DNA of 64,000 nt from JAISGQ01 sp045604155 (lineage in GTDB: Bacteria; Bacillota; Clostridia; Oscillospirales; Acutalibacteraceae), in contig JAZUNN010000030.1 of NCBI GenBank assembly GCA_045604155.1, forward strand, positions 3,202 through 67,201. The letters run 5' to 3'. The translations under genes were made by a program, and so were the position numbers. Positions 33,794-43,004 of the stretch are shown piece after piece. Under the pieces are notes generated by a model. The model searched no databases. It had not been told where the DNA came from and saw only the letters and a list, made by a program, of their open reading frames with translations. The first letter of the stretch is position 1. Each line of letters opens with the position of its first letter.

Positions 33794-34558
33794 ATGCTGC
33801 TTACAATCGACATAGGCAACACAAACATAACCCTCGGTGCTTTCGACGGTGACGAACTTCGTTTCACCTCACGTCTTGCCACCGACAGCAGCCGCACACA
33901 GGATCAGTATGCCGTTGAAATGAAGATCGTTCTTGAGCTTTACGGCATTTCTCCCGATCAGATCGACGGTGCTGTAATCAGCTCCGTTGTTCCTCACATC
34001 ACTCAGTACATCGTCAACGGAGTAAAGCGTCTTTTCGATATTGATCCCCTTGTTCTGGGACCGGGGGTCAAAACAGGTCTGAACATTCTTATCGACAACC
34101 CTGCGCAGCTCGGAGCCGACCTTGTGGCGGTAAGCGTTGCTGCAAAGGCAAAATTCCCCCTGCCCAACGTTGTATGTGACCTGGGTACCGCAAGCACCAT
34201 CTCCGTCCTTGACTCAAAGGGTAATATGCTGGGCGGCATAATCTACCCCGGACTTCGCACATCCCTCAACGCACTTGTTGCAAACACTGCACAGCTTCCT
34301 CAGATCAGTTTTGAAGCTCCTGCAAGAGTTGTGGGTAAGAACACCATCGAATGTATGCAGTCAGGTCTTATTTTCGGCGCTGCAGCACAGCTTGACGGTA
34401 TGCTCATGCGCATCGAAAGGGAGCTTGGAGAAAAGGTTACTGCCATTGCAACCGGCGGCTTTTCTCAGAGCATAGTGCAGAATTGCGAGAGGGAATTCCT
34501 CTTTGCGGAAAACCTTGTGCTTGAAGGTCTGAAAATTATCTGGGACAAAAACCGCTGA
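33794..34558 (+). CDS. coaX: Type III pantothenate kinase
   Basis: A 254-residue enzyme of the ASKHA fold that phosphorylates pantothenate, the first step of coenzyme A synthesis. Visible motifs: LTIDIGNTNITLG (phosphate loop) at the N-terminus, GPGVKTGL near 93 and QLGADLVA near 106 (pantothenate pocket), VCDLGTASTI near 127, and ATGGFS near 219. The start at 33794 lies 9 bases after GGAGG. It is followed by an ECF S component, which suggests that vitamin uptake and phosphorylation are co-expressed. Confidence 0.95.
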   Translation: MLLTIDIGNTNITLGAFDGDELRFTSRLATDSSRTQDQYAVEMKIVLELYGISPDQIDGAVISSVVPHITQYIVNGVKRLFDIDPLVLGPGVKTGLNILIDNPAQLGADLVAVSVAAKAKFPLPNVVCDLGTASTISVLDSKGNMLGGIIYPGLRTSLNALVANTAQLPQISFEAPARVVGKNTIECMQSGLIFGAAAQLDGMLMRIERELGEKVTAIATGGFSQSIVQNCEREFLFAENLVLEGLKIIWDKNR

Positions 34559-34648
34559 GCGGTTTTTGAATAAATTGGCGCTGCATCCGCATATGTTCTG
34601 CGTTCTGACATGACGCATATCATGGAGCAGCAGCTTGGAGGTAATAAT

Positions 34649-35398
34649 ATGTCAAATGCAAAAGCAAGCAAGAAGAGCAATGTCCTGATGCTTACAGTCA
34701 TGGCAATGCTCACCGCCATTATCTTCCTTTTTGGCCTTACTCCCATAGGCTATCTGAAAATCGGTGTAATTGAAATCACCTTCCTTCAGATTCCCGTTAT
34801 CATCGGCGCACTCCTTTATGGCTGGAAAGCAGGCGTTCTCTTAGGCGGAATGTTCGGTCTTACAAGCTTCATCCAGTGTTTTGGCATGAGCCCGTTCGGT
34901 TCAGTGCTTTTCGGCATCAACCCTCTGCTCACCGCTGTCGTCTGCATCGTGCCCCGTGTTCTCATGGGCTTCTTCGTAGGTCTTATCTCAACTCCCCTTA
35001 TCAAGGCTGATAAGACAAAAACCTACAGCTTCCTCATTCCCTCCCTTGCAGGCGCACTTCTCAACACACTGTTCTTTATGACGGCTCTTATTCTCTGCTT
35101 CTGGAACACCGATTATATTCAGAGCATGGTCGCAACCGTCGTACCCTCCGCATCTGCAGCGGTTTCTGCAACTGATGTCGTTTCTCTTACCGATATTACA
35201 GCAACCGATATTATTTCTGCTGCTGATATCTCTGCAACCGATGCAGCTGCAGCTTCTTCCAGTTCCATCAAGACAATTCTTCTTTTCTGTGTCGCATTTG
35301 TCGGCATAAACGGTCTTGTAGAAGCTATTATCTGCGCACTCCTCGGCACAGGTATCGGAAGAGCTCTGTATTCTGCAAAGAAGAAAATGGATAAATAA
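34649..35398 (+). CDS. ECF transporter S component, probably for pantothenate
   Basis: A 249-residue integral membrane protein with about six helices, beginning LMLTVMAMLTAIIFLFGLTP and containing IGVIEITFLQIPVIIGALLYG, typical of ECF substrate-binding subunits. The pantothenate assignment (PanT-like) rests on the adjoining coaX gene. Between the fifth and last helices is an unusual low-complexity insert of about 45 residues with repeated T/S-D units (ATDVVSLTDITATDI). The start at 34649 follows GGAGGTAA; upstream in-frame ATGs lack a site. The shared energising module (EcfA/EcfT) is not in the window. Confidence 0.8.
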   Translation: MSNAKASKKSNVLMLTVMAMLTAIIFLFGLTPIGYLKIGVIEITFLQIPVIIGALLYGWKAGVLLGGMFGLTSFIQCFGMSPFGSVLFGINPLLTAVVCIVPRVLMGFFVGLISTPLIKADKTKTYSFLIPSLAGALLNTLFFMTALILCFWNTDYIQSMVATVVPSASAAVSATDVVSLTDITATDIISAADISATDAAAASSSSIKTILLFCVAFVGINGLVEAIICALLGTGIGRALYSAKKKMDK

Positions 35399-35404
35399 AA
35401 ATCG

Positions 35405-35432
35405 AACCCCACCGACTTTCATCGGTGGGGTT
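35405..35432. terminator. Terminator between convergent ECF and kinase genes
   Basis: AACCCCACCGA pairs with TCGGTGGGGTT across six bases, followed by ATTTTTAT. Confidence 0.85.
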
Positions 35433-35436
35433 ATTT

Positions 35437-37203
35437 TTATTCCTTGTCCACATCTGCCATTGCGCAGACTGCGTATGCACAAACAAGCACCAGTGCAGAA
35501 AGAATTACGCCTGCAACTCCGGGTGCAAGAAGGGTGAACGACACAATCAGAAGTGCCAGACCGTTTACAATAACCGGCACCATTGAAGTTTTTGCAATCA
35601 TTTTTGCGCAGATATCAAAACCGGCTGCAAAAAGGAATACGATAAACTGCTCATAAGCCACCACAACAGACGGCTTTAATAACCAGTAAATCATCATTAC
35701 AACCATCTGTACAATGCCGATGACCACAAGTACATCCATAGCCCGTGCATCGCTCTGTGCCATAAGCATGGGGTTTTTCTTTTTTATTATCGCAGATACA
35801 ATGGCAACTATACCTACAATAAGTCCCAGCGAAACAGCAATCAGGATGGTATGGTATCCCACATTGCCTGTCATTTTCATTATAAACACAGACAGACCAT
35901 TGGCTTTTTCCGCAAATGCTCCGGGTTTTAAATGACATTGGAACAGCTGCATCATGACAAATGCAAGTATCATCCAGTGCAGACACTGGGCAACAATTTT
36001 TGCAGTTTTGCCCGGTCTGACATCCGTCATGACAACCGAAGATGTGCCCGGCACCGAGCCTGTGTTTGAAATATGTCCCGGAATGTTGTTCGATGTTCTG
36101 GGCGGGACGCTGTTCGACGTTTTTGATGGGATGCTGTTCGACGTTCTGGACGGTATGCTGTTCGATGTTTTTGATGGAACGGTATTGGAAGGAGCAACGG
36201 TCTTGCTGATAATTACCGTTTCCATATTATCGGGGACCGTCTTTGATGCCGCTCTGCGAGCCATGCTTTCATTTATGTACTGCCTGAATTCGGGACATCC
36301 TCTGAGAGCTTCAAGCATTTCAGCAGGAGAGCTGTATCTGTTTTTCGGATAATAGTTTGTTGCCTTCAAAATAACTGCTTTTATTTCCTTCGATCCGTGA
36401 CGGGGAGGAGGAAGCCACTCATTTACAGGGTTGACCTGCAGTCGTGTGGTGGGGTCAGGATATTTACAGTCATTGAGATAATAGTAGATTACTATTGCAA
36501 GGGAATACATATCGCAGAGGTCAACATACTTGTTTATACTTCCGTCTGCGCCGTATATCTCAGGTGCGATTGTAACTCTTGAACCGAGCTGAGGTGTTAC
36601 TCCCGTATCGGACTTTTCCTTTGCAATGCCCCAGTCACCCAGGAGAATATTTCCGTTTCCGCTGCCTCGAAGGAACATATTGTCAGGCTTTATATCTCTG
36701 TGGAGAAGTACACCGCCCTGACGGCGAAAGCAGATATCCAGAAGAGGAAGGAGGTCTGCTGCCACTCTGACAGCAAGCTCTCTGTGCTCGTATTCCGTTC
36801 TGCCTGCTGCGTTTGCATATCTCTCCATGGGCAGGAGAAACTCCATGACCATGCAGAAAAGCTTGTCGTTATTTCCCGCATCACATTCAAAGGAATAAAG
36901 ATATCCTGCAATTCGTCCTGCCTGACCATTCTGCATAAGCCAGTTTATAGTGGACTGGGAACGATAATACTGCTTCTTGATAAAATCCTTGTTTCCCTTT
37001 GTAAACTTGCTTGTGTCTATTATTCTGAGTGCATATACCGTATCGCCTTTTTTGTTGACGATGGTATACATGGAAGCCTGTCCGCCGCTGGCAAAATATT
37101 CGCCAATGGAAAGGCCTCGGAATTTCGGTATAGATTTTGTCAGCGCATTGAAGTAATTTTTTACTATTTTAAGATTGACATCTTCAAGCTTTCCGACACC
37201 CAT
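35437..37203 (-). CDS. Membrane-associated serine/threonine protein kinase
   Basis: A 588-residue protein. The kinase domain (about 25-300) has a glycine loop GEYFASGGQASMY, catalytic loop LLHRDIKPDN near 172 and a DWG in place of DFG (LLGDWGIAKE). The usual VAIK lysine position reads ALRI, so the ATP-anchoring lysine may be replaced or displaced. Residues 340-385 hold five imperfect nine-residue repeats (SNSIPSKT type), and the C-terminus has about five hydrophobic segments (395-585), so the kinase faces the cytoplasm at the N-terminal side. It follows the PP2C gene by 38 bases. FHA proteins (15318-17654, EssC) are natural phospho-targets, which is inference. Confidence 0.88.
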   Translation of the reverse strand: MGVGKLEDVNLKIVKNYFNALTKSIPKFRGLSIGEYFASGGQASMYTIVNKKGDTVYALRIIDTSKFTKGNKDFIKKQYYRSQSTINWLMQNGQAGRIAGYLYSFECDAGNNDKLFCMVMEFLLPMERYANAAGRTEYEHRELAVRVAADLLPLLDICFRRQGGVLLHRDIKPDNMFLRGSGNGNILLGDWGIAKEKSDTGVTPQLGSRVTIAPEIYGADGSINKYVDLCDMYSLAIVIYYYLNDCKYPDPTTRLQVNPVNEWLPPPRHGSKEIKAVILKATNYYPKNRYSSPAEMLEALRGCPEFRQYINESMARRAASKTVPDNMETVIISKTVAPSNTVPSKTSNSIPSRTSNSIPSKTSNSVPPRTSNNIPGHISNTGSVPGTSSVVMTDVRPGKTAKIVAQCLHWMILAFVMMQLFQCHLKPGAFAEKANGLSVFIMKMTGNVGYHTILIAVSLGLIVGIVAIVSAIIKKKNPMLMAQSDARAMDVLVVIGIVQMVVMMIYWLLKPSVVVAYEQFIVFLFAAGFDICAKMIAKTSMVPVIVNGLALLIVSFTLLAPGVAGVILSALVLVCAYAVCAMADVDKE

Positions 37204-37241
37204 TTTTCATTTTCCTTTCCTGGAAATTATGCTTTCTTATC

Positions 37242-38654
37242 TCAGTATCCGGGACGTCTTACTCTGCCGTTGCTGAGATTTACAAGAATCGCAGAGTGGT
37301 CATCGCCGTATCTGCGAATCGGCTGTATATCGATATTTGCTGCAAGCTTTTCCTCACCGAACATGAACTGATCCTTCGCTCTTGCAAAAACCTCTGCAGC
37401 AAAAGCTGTCTGATTCTGGGTCGGTATGCCGTTGTATACACCGTCGGTCACAACCATAAGCATATCCACGCTGTCACGGTTTATATAGCCCTTGCGCAGA
37501 TGCTCACGGACATCGGGATCAACGGTAAAGTATGTGCGATTTGAAATATCGGAGATATTGTCTGCCTCTGACAGATACTGTACACGGCCGTCGGCCATCA
37601 ATCCGAAAACTGCACCGTCTCCGACGTGCATCCACGAAATATTGTTTCCTGCCACATACACTGCGATCATTGTTGCACTGAGCTGAGGCAGATCAATTCC
37701 GAATTTCTGAGAAAATGATTTCAGCTTGTACGCACCGCTGGCAAGTACATTTTCGCAGAGGTCCGCATCAAATGTGGGAACCTTTGCTCTGCGGACGCAC
37801 TCGATAACATTCTCAATATTGATTCTCGAGCCGTATTCCGAGTGATTTGCACCGCCTGCACCGTCACTTATGGCAGCAACCATTCTTCCGCCGCCGAACA
37901 CCGCATAATCGCAGTAATCCTGGCAATAATCGCCATATTTGATATGGCTTTCGCCTGTAATGGATGCACGGTATATTCTCGCTGCGTTATTTGATGAAAC
38001 CTTGACAGTTGACTCATTGCGGGGTTTTATGAACATATATACCGCACTGAATGTTCCGTCGCTGAGCTTGTTCTGATCAAAACCGTCCACATCACAGCCT
38101 GCGGCATAGCGCATAAGACCATCTGCATTTCTGACTTCTCCCGATGCGATGAGCAGACCTCGAATATCGCTCTTGCTCAACCTTGTGATGCTTACGCTGT
38201 TTGCACCACGGGAGAAAAATCTTGAGCCGAGGGTGGGATTAATTCTCTGAACAGAGCCGTCTGTCATCTGTACAAAAACATTATCCTCGCCGTATATGAA
38301 GACGATTATATCATCAGGAGTTGTAAAAAAGCCTGTTGCGGCTATCTTTACACTCTTTACCGCACTTGCTGCACCGATTCGGCTGACTCCTGCCTGAACT
38401 GCATTGGTAAAAGCTCCGATTACATATTCCGACAGGGAATTGTCATCAAGTGAACTGAGGTCACCGGACTCATTGCCTCTGAAGAATGTCAGCAGACCCT
38501 GAACGCAGGTCTGGGCACAGAGAGCTGAATAATCACGGGCTTCGGCAAAACATACCGCAGCTGATATCTGCTCGTCTGAAGTAACCATATATTCCGCAAA
38601 ATGCGGATTGTTAAAGATATCCAATGCAGGATTCACACGAAAAACTCTGCTCAT
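37242..38654 (-). CDS. PP2C-family protein phosphatase with extra N-terminal domain
   Basis: A 471-residue protein. Its C-terminal half is a PPM/PP2C phosphatase: DYAVFGGGRMVAAISDGAGG near 250-265 provides the metal-binding Asp-Gly pair, MHVGDGAVFGL near 345 and VTDGVYN near 404 the later ones. The N-terminal 200 residues are an additional alpha/beta domain of unknown fold. The start at 38654 is chosen for AGAGGTGA upstream. It is co-transcribed with and precedes the kinase gene, forming a kinase-phosphatase pair for reversible Ser/Thr phosphorylation. Confidence 0.85.
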   Translation of the reverse strand: MSRVFRVNPALDIFNNPHFAEYMVTSDEQISAAVCFAEARDYSALCAQTCVQGLLTFFRGNESGDLSSLDDNSLSEYVIGAFTNAVQAGVSRIGAASAVKSVKIAATGFFTTPDDIIVFIYGEDNVFVQMTDGSVQRINPTLGSRFFSRGANSVSITRLSKSDIRGLLIASGEVRNADGLMRYAAGCDVDGFDQNKLSDGTFSAVYMFIKPRNESTVKVSSNNAARIYRASITGESHIKYGDYCQDYCDYAVFGGGRMVAAISDGAGGANHSEYGSRINIENVIECVRRAKVPTFDADLCENVLASGAYKLKSFSQKFGIDLPQLSATMIAVYVAGNNISWMHVGDGAVFGLMADGRVQYLSEADNISDISNRTYFTVDPDVREHLRKGYINRDSVDMLMVVTDGVYNGIPTQNQTAFAAEVFARAKDQFMFGEEKLAANIDIQPIRRYGDDHSAILVNLSNGRVRRPGY

Positions 38655-38818
38655 GCTTTCACCTCTCTGCATACTCTTTTCTGTATGCGCAGATTTTTAT
38701 CGTACAGTTGAATAAAGAAATTGATACTATTTTAAATATTGTATATTCTTTTCTCATTTTTTTCAAGTGCTTTACAGATTTTTTATTGTTGTCATATTAT
38801 GTCGGAGCAATCGGGAAA

Positions 38819-38847
38819 TTGACTTTGCTTTTTTATATTGATATAAT
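38819..38847 (+). promoter_or_regulatory. Promoter of the GH43 gene
   Basis: TTGACT (38819-38824) and TATAAT (38842-38847) with a 17-base spacer, about 60 bases before the start codon. Confidence 0.75.
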
Positions 38848-38907
38848 TTCACAAAGCATTGTCAGGCTGCCAATAAAATCATCAGCCATCCAAAAGGAGT
38901 GTCTAAG

Positions 38908-40434
38908 ATGAAAAATCAGGCTTTCAACCCCTATCTTCCGTCCTATGAATATATCCCCGACGGCGAGCCTCATGTTTTCGGGGACAGAGTATATCTTTTC
39001 GGCAGTCACGACCGCTTCCGAGGTGCGGCATTCTGCCTTAACGACTATGTCTGCTACTCGGCAGATGTGAAGGACCTAAAAAACTGGAAATATGAGGGCG
39101 TAATATACCGCAAGGATCAGGACCCGAGAAATCAGAATATCCCTGCCGATGCACCGCCTCACCGCCATGTTTTCGGCATAATTCCCGAGCGGTCCGAGGA
39201 TATCAACCCCAACGGAATCCATGCAATGTGGGCTCCTGATGTTGTAAAAGGTCCCGACGGACGGTATTATCTCTACTACTGCCTCGATTATCTCCCCGAA
39301 ATAGGTGTTGCAGTGTGTGATACTCCTGCAGGAAAATATGAATTCTTAGGCTTTGTAAAGCACCCTGACGGAGAAATTTTAGGCACTCGCAAGGGTGACC
39401 TTTCCCAGTTTGATCCGGGCGTTTTTATCGATGACGACGGCACTGTATATCTTTATTCTGGCAATGCACCCATGTATATTGAAAGAGCCAATGATCATCA
39501 GGGCTCTCAGGTAATGACACTGGAGCATGATATGCTGACCCTGCGCACCGAGCCGAAGCCTTTGATTCCCGAGATCACAAACAGCATCGGCACCGGCTTT
39601 GAAGGTCATGAATTCTTTGAGGCCAGCTCCATACGCAAAATAAACGGCGTTTATTACTTCATCTATTCCTCTGTCAACAGCCATGAGCTGTGCTATGCCG
39701 TCAGTGACAGACCCGACGGCGGTTATCGTTACGGCGGCACTGTTGTGGATATCGGCGACATCTATCTCAACGGACGCACCCGTGAGCAGACTCTCAACTG
39801 TCTGGGCAATACTCACGGCGGAATGGAATGCCTTGACGGAAAATGGTATATTTTCTATCACCGCCAGACAAACCGTACCAACTTCAGCCGTCAGGCCTGT
39901 GCCGAGCGGATATATTTTGACGAAAACGGTCATATTTCTCAGGTGGAAATCACCTCCTGCGGACTCAATGACGGACCTCTTGCGGGCATCGGCACCTATC
40001 CTGCCCGAATCTGCTGTCAGCTTACAGCAGAAAACGGCAATGTGGAATCCCACCCTCAGCAGATGAAAATGGATTATCCCTTTGTCACTCAGGCCTGTGA
40101 CGACATTGACCCATCGGAAGAAAACGATGCTCTCGATATTCTTTCTCCATTCCAGTATGTATGCAATATGCAGGACGGCTCTGTTATGGGCTATAAATAC
40201 TTTGATTTCCGCTCTCTTGCTTCTGTTTCCGCCGAAATAAGAGGTGATGGGGAAGGATATCTTGATATCCGCATTGCACCCGACGGTGATTCCCTTGGAA
40301 AAATCCCCGTTTCACCGAAAGATGAGTGGGCATATTCTTCTGCCGATGCTTCAATTCCCGATGGAGTGTATCCGCTGTACTTTGTTTTCTGCGGCAGCGG
40401 ACGTATTGATATAAGACAGTTTATACTCAGATAA
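38908..40434 (+). CDS. Glycoside hydrolase family 43 enzyme
   Basis: A 508-residue, apparently cytoplasmic (no signal peptide) five-bladed propeller enzyme acting on arabino- or xylo-oligosaccharides. Blade motifs include HVFGDRVYLFGSHDRF, the second acid MWAPDVVKGPDGRYYLYYC and the catalytic Glu in GHEFFEASSIRKINGVYYF. Residues from about 380 form a beta-rich C-terminal domain like a carbohydrate-binding jelly roll (YKYFDFRSLASVSAEIRGDG). The start at 38908 is ATG after AAAGGAG; the in-frame GTG nine bases earlier would lie on the binding site. It stands alone between a promoter and a terminator. Confidence 0.88.
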   Translation: MKNQAFNPYLPSYEYIPDGEPHVFGDRVYLFGSHDRFRGAAFCLNDYVCYSADVKDLKNWKYEGVIYRKDQDPRNQNIPADAPPHRHVFGIIPERSEDINPNGIHAMWAPDVVKGPDGRYYLYYCLDYLPEIGVAVCDTPAGKYEFLGFVKHPDGEILGTRKGDLSQFDPGVFIDDDGTVYLYSGNAPMYIERANDHQGSQVMTLEHDMLTLRTEPKPLIPEITNSIGTGFEGHEFFEASSIRKINGVYYFIYSSVNSHELCYAVSDRPDGGYRYGGTVVDIGDIYLNGRTREQTLNCLGNTHGGMECLDGKWYIFYHRQTNRTNFSRQACAERIYFDENGHISQVEITSCGLNDGPLAGIGTYPARICCQLTAENGNVESHPQQMKMDYPFVTQACDDIDPSEENDALDILSPFQYVCNMQDGSVMGYKYFDFRSLASVSAEIRGDGEGYLDIRIAPDGDSLGKIPVSPKDEWAYSSADASIPDGVYPLYFVFCGSGRIDIRQFILR

Positions 40435-40437
40435 AAG

Positions 40438-40468
40438 AAACACCTGCACTTTTTGTGCAGGTGTTTCT
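40438..40468. terminator. Terminator between GH43 and the convergent Crp/Fnr gene
   Basis: AAACACCTGCAC pairs with GTGCAGGTGTTT across five T residues. Confidence 0.85.
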
Positions 40469-41128
40469 CTATTTCAATTCAAAATAATTCTTCCTTGTGT
40501 CGATTATGCCTTCTTTTTTAAGCTTGCTGATTTCCGCAGAAAGTCCGCTGCGCTCCACTTCAAGATAATCCGCCAGCTCCTGACGGTCAAAGGGGATCTC
40601 AAAACTGCTCTCTCCCTTTTTCTTCGCCTGAAACATCAAATATGTCATAAGTTTTTCTCTCGTTGACCTCTTTGAGGTAATTTCTATCTTCTGATGGAAC
40701 ATAATATTCTTGGTAGCCAAATCCTTCATAAGATTGAAAATAAGCTGCTGATGAAATCCGCAGTTGTTCTTGCAGGTGTGAAGAATGTGGGAAGAATCGA
40801 TAAACATCACCTGACACGGCTCGTTTGCGATAATATCAACGGGCATTGAGGGGACTTCTGCACAGGCAAAAGCCTCGCCGAAAACCTCGGAAGGCTCGAT
40901 ATTTGATACTATGCTTCTGTTGCCGTAGTAGTCTATACGCACAATCTGCCCCGAGCCCGAGAGCATGATTCCAATGTTTTTCGCAGGATAGCCTTCCGCC
41001 ATGATGGTGTACTTCTTATCAAACTCCACCACCTTTGCTCCCAGACAATCCAGCATTATTAAAAGATTATCGTCCTCTATATCCTTGAACAGAGAGCAAT
41101 TTCTTATAATTTCAAAATATTTTTTCAT
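40469..41128 (-). CDS. Crp/Fnr-family transcriptional regulator
   Basis: A 219-residue regulator: cyclic-nucleotide-binding-like beta barrel at about 15-130 (AKNIGIMLSGSGQIVRIDYY, EVFGEAFACAE) and a winged helix at about 150-215 (FDRQELADYLEVERSGLSAE). The barrel lacks the Arg that binds cAMP phosphate in Crp, and no N-terminal Fe-S cysteine cluster as in E. coli Fnr is seen, though several cysteines occur (11, 29, 118, 122). It is divergent from the dehydrogenase and oxygen-defence cluster and probably acts on the palindrome at 41143-41158. The effector is unknown. Confidence 0.88.
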   Translation of the reverse strand: MKKYFEIIRNCSLFKDIEDDNLLIMLDCLGAKVVEFDKKYTIMAEGYPAKNIGIMLSGSGQIVRIDYYGNRSIVSNIEPSEVFGEAFACAEVPSMPVDIIANEPCQVMFIDSSHILHTCKNNCGFHQQLIFNLMKDLATKNIMFHQKIEITSKRSTREKLMTYLMFQAKKKGESSFEIPFDRQELADYLEVERSGLSAEISKLKKEGIIDTRKNYFELK

Positions 41129-41142
41129 AAAAAATCTCCGTT

Positions 41143-41158
41143 TGTTGAAATTTCAACA
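41143..41158. promoter_or_regulatory. 16-bp perfect palindrome, probable Crp/Fnr operator
   Basis: TGTTGAAATTTCAACA lies in the 86-base gap between the divergent regulator and dehydrogenase genes. A TATAAT at 41175-41180 belongs to the dehydrogenase promoter, whose weak -35 (TTCAAC, 41152-41157) is inside the palindrome. The position fits repression or activation of the cluster plus autoregulation. Confidence 0.75.
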
Positions 41159-41214
41159 GAATTTATAAAATGAGTATAATATAATAAAGCCAGAAAAACA
41201 AGGAGGAAGCAATT

Positions 41215-42249
41215 ATGAAAATAGCTTTTTTCGACACAAAACCTTATGACAAACCGTTTTTTGATAAATACGGCGAAGAAAACGGTGTTCGTTTCAAATA
41301 TTACGAAACCAAATTAAATGAAGATACTGTAGAGCTTGCAAAGGGTGCTGACGGTGTATGTGCATTCGTAAACGACACAGTCAATGCCGCAGTAATCGAC
41401 CGCCTTCACGAAATGGGCGTAAAGATACTGGCTCTTCGGTGCGCAGGCTTCAATAATGTTGATATGAAGCACGCTTTCGGCAAGCTCCATGTGCTGAGAG
41501 TACCTGCCTATTCACCCTATGCAGTAGCTGAACACACCATGGCACTTCTCCTGACATCAATCAGAAGGATCCACAAGGCATATATCCGCTCGAGAGATTT
41601 CAACTTCAGCCTTTCGGGACTTACGGGATTTGACCTTCACGGCAAGACGGTCGGTGTCATCGGCACAGGCAAGATAGGCAGAGTGTTTGTTGACATCTGC
41701 CGTGGCTTCGGAATGAAAGTTTTAGCTTACGACAAATTCCCTGCAAAGGATCTTGATAACGGCGACACCATAAGATACGTCGAGCTCCCCGAGCTTTTTG
41801 AGAAGAGCGATATAATCTCTCTTCACTGCCCATTGACAGAGGAAACCCAGCACATCATAAACGCAGAAACCCTTGAAAAGTGCAAAAAGGGCGTTGTGAT
41901 ACTCAACACCTCCCGTGGAGCTCTGGTAGATGCGGAGGCACTGCTTGAGGGAATCAAATCGAGAAAAGTCGGTGCAGCCTGCCTTGATGTTTATGAGGAA
42001 GAAGCAGACCTGTTCTTTGAGGACAATTCGGGTCACATCATGGAAGACGACACTCTGGCTCGCCTTATCTCCATGCCTAATGTAATCGTCACCTCCCATC
42101 AGGCATTTCTCACCGAGGAAGCCCTTGAAAACATCGCAGAAACAACAGTTAATAATATAGTAGAATTTGCAGAAACCAACCACTGCCCCAACGAGCTTTG
42201 CTACCGCTGCGGTGTTGCAGAGGACTGCAAAAGCGGAAAATGCTTTTAA
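41215..42249 (+). CDS. D-2-hydroxyacid (D-lactate-type) dehydrogenase with Cys-rich tail
   Basis: A 344-residue NAD-dependent enzyme of the D-lactate dehydrogenase family. The Rossmann loop GVIGTGKIGR is near residue 145; catalytic Arg in NTSRGALVD, Glu in DVYEEE and His in SHQAFLTEEA are present. After the normal end, the protein adds a tail of about 20 residues with five cysteines (CPNELCYRC ... CKSGKC), which is not usual for the family and could bind a metal or Fe-S cluster. It begins the cluster controlled by the palindrome, and the ferredoxin-like gene follows after 11 bases. Confidence 0.88.
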   Translation: MKIAFFDTKPYDKPFFDKYGEENGVRFKYYETKLNEDTVELAKGADGVCAFVNDTVNAAVIDRLHEMGVKILALRCAGFNNVDMKHAFGKLHVLRVPAYSPYAVAEHTMALLLTSIRRIHKAYIRSRDFNFSLSGLTGFDLHGKTVGVIGTGKIGRVFVDICRGFGMKVLAYDKFPAKDLDNGDTIRYVELPELFEKSDIISLHCPLTEETQHIINAETLEKCKKGVVILNTSRGALVDAEALLEGIKSRKVGAACLDVYEEEADLFFEDNSGHIMEDDTLARLISMPNVIVTSHQAFLTEEALENIAETTVNNIVEFAETNHCPNELCYRCGVAEDCKSGKCF

Positions 42250-42260
42250 GGAGTAAAAAT

Positions 42261-42953
42261 ATGGTCAGAAAGATAATTAAAATAGACGAAGAAAAGTGCA
42301 ACGGCTGCGGCGCCTGCGCAGCAGCCTGCCACGAGGGTGCAATCGAAATGGTAAACGGAAAGGCAAAGCTCACAAGAGAAGACTACTGTGACGGTCTGGG
42401 GGATTGCCTTCCTGCCTGCCCCGTGGACGCAATCTCCTTTGAAGAGCGTGAAGCTCCTGCCTATGACGAAGCCGCTGTTCTCCAGGCAAAGGCAACCAAG
42501 CAGAAGCTCCCCTGTGGCTGTCCCGGCACAAATTCCAAGGTCATAAAGAGAGAACCGGCACCCATCTTCGCAAAGCCCACAGCTATAACAAGCCAGCTTT
42601 CCCAGTGGCCGTGTCAGATAAAGCTTGTCCCTGTGAATGCACCCTATTTTGACGGAGCAAACCTGCTTATAGCTGCCGACTGCACAGCCTTTGCATACGG
42701 AAACTTCCACAACGATTTTATCAGAAATCATATTACTCTCATCGGCTGTCCCAAGCTTGACGAAGGGGATTATGCCGAAAAGCTCACCGCAATTATTGCA
42801 AACAACGACATAAAGAGTGTCAAAATCGTACGTATGGAAGTCCCCTGCTGCGGCGGCATTGAAAACGCAGTGAAGCGAGCACTTCAGGCGAGCGGAAAGT
42901 TCATTCCCTGGCAGGTTGTAACCATCACGACTGACGGAAAAATCCTTGAATAA
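42261..42953 (+). CDS. Ferredoxin-type iron-sulfur protein
   Basis: A 230-residue protein. Residues 9-50 contain two [4Fe-4S] motifs, CNGCGACAAACHEGA and a second, irregular CDGLGDCLPACPVDA. A CGCP pair near 90 and cysteines in EVPCCGG near 197 add further ligand candidates. The C-terminal part (120-230) is an alpha/beta domain without a recognised catalytic motif. It starts at 42261 after AAGGAG, in the same transcript as the dehydrogenase before it. It could pass electrons between the dehydrogenase and the flavodiiron/rubredoxin system downstream, which is inference. Confidence 0.82.
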   Translation: MVRKIIKIDEEKCNGCGACAAACHEGAIEMVNGKAKLTREDYCDGLGDCLPACPVDAISFEEREAPAYDEAAVLQAKATKQKLPCGCPGTNSKVIKREPAPIFAKPTAITSQLSQWPCQIKLVPVNAPYFDGANLLIAADCTAFAYGNFHNDFIRNHITLIGCPKLDEGDYAEKLTAIIANNDIKSVKIVRMEVPCCGGIENAVKRALQASGKFIPWQVVTITTDGKILE

Positions 42954-43004
42954 TTAAAAAAACGTGATATAATTAAGGATAGCAAATAAACAGAGGTGTA
43001 CAAA

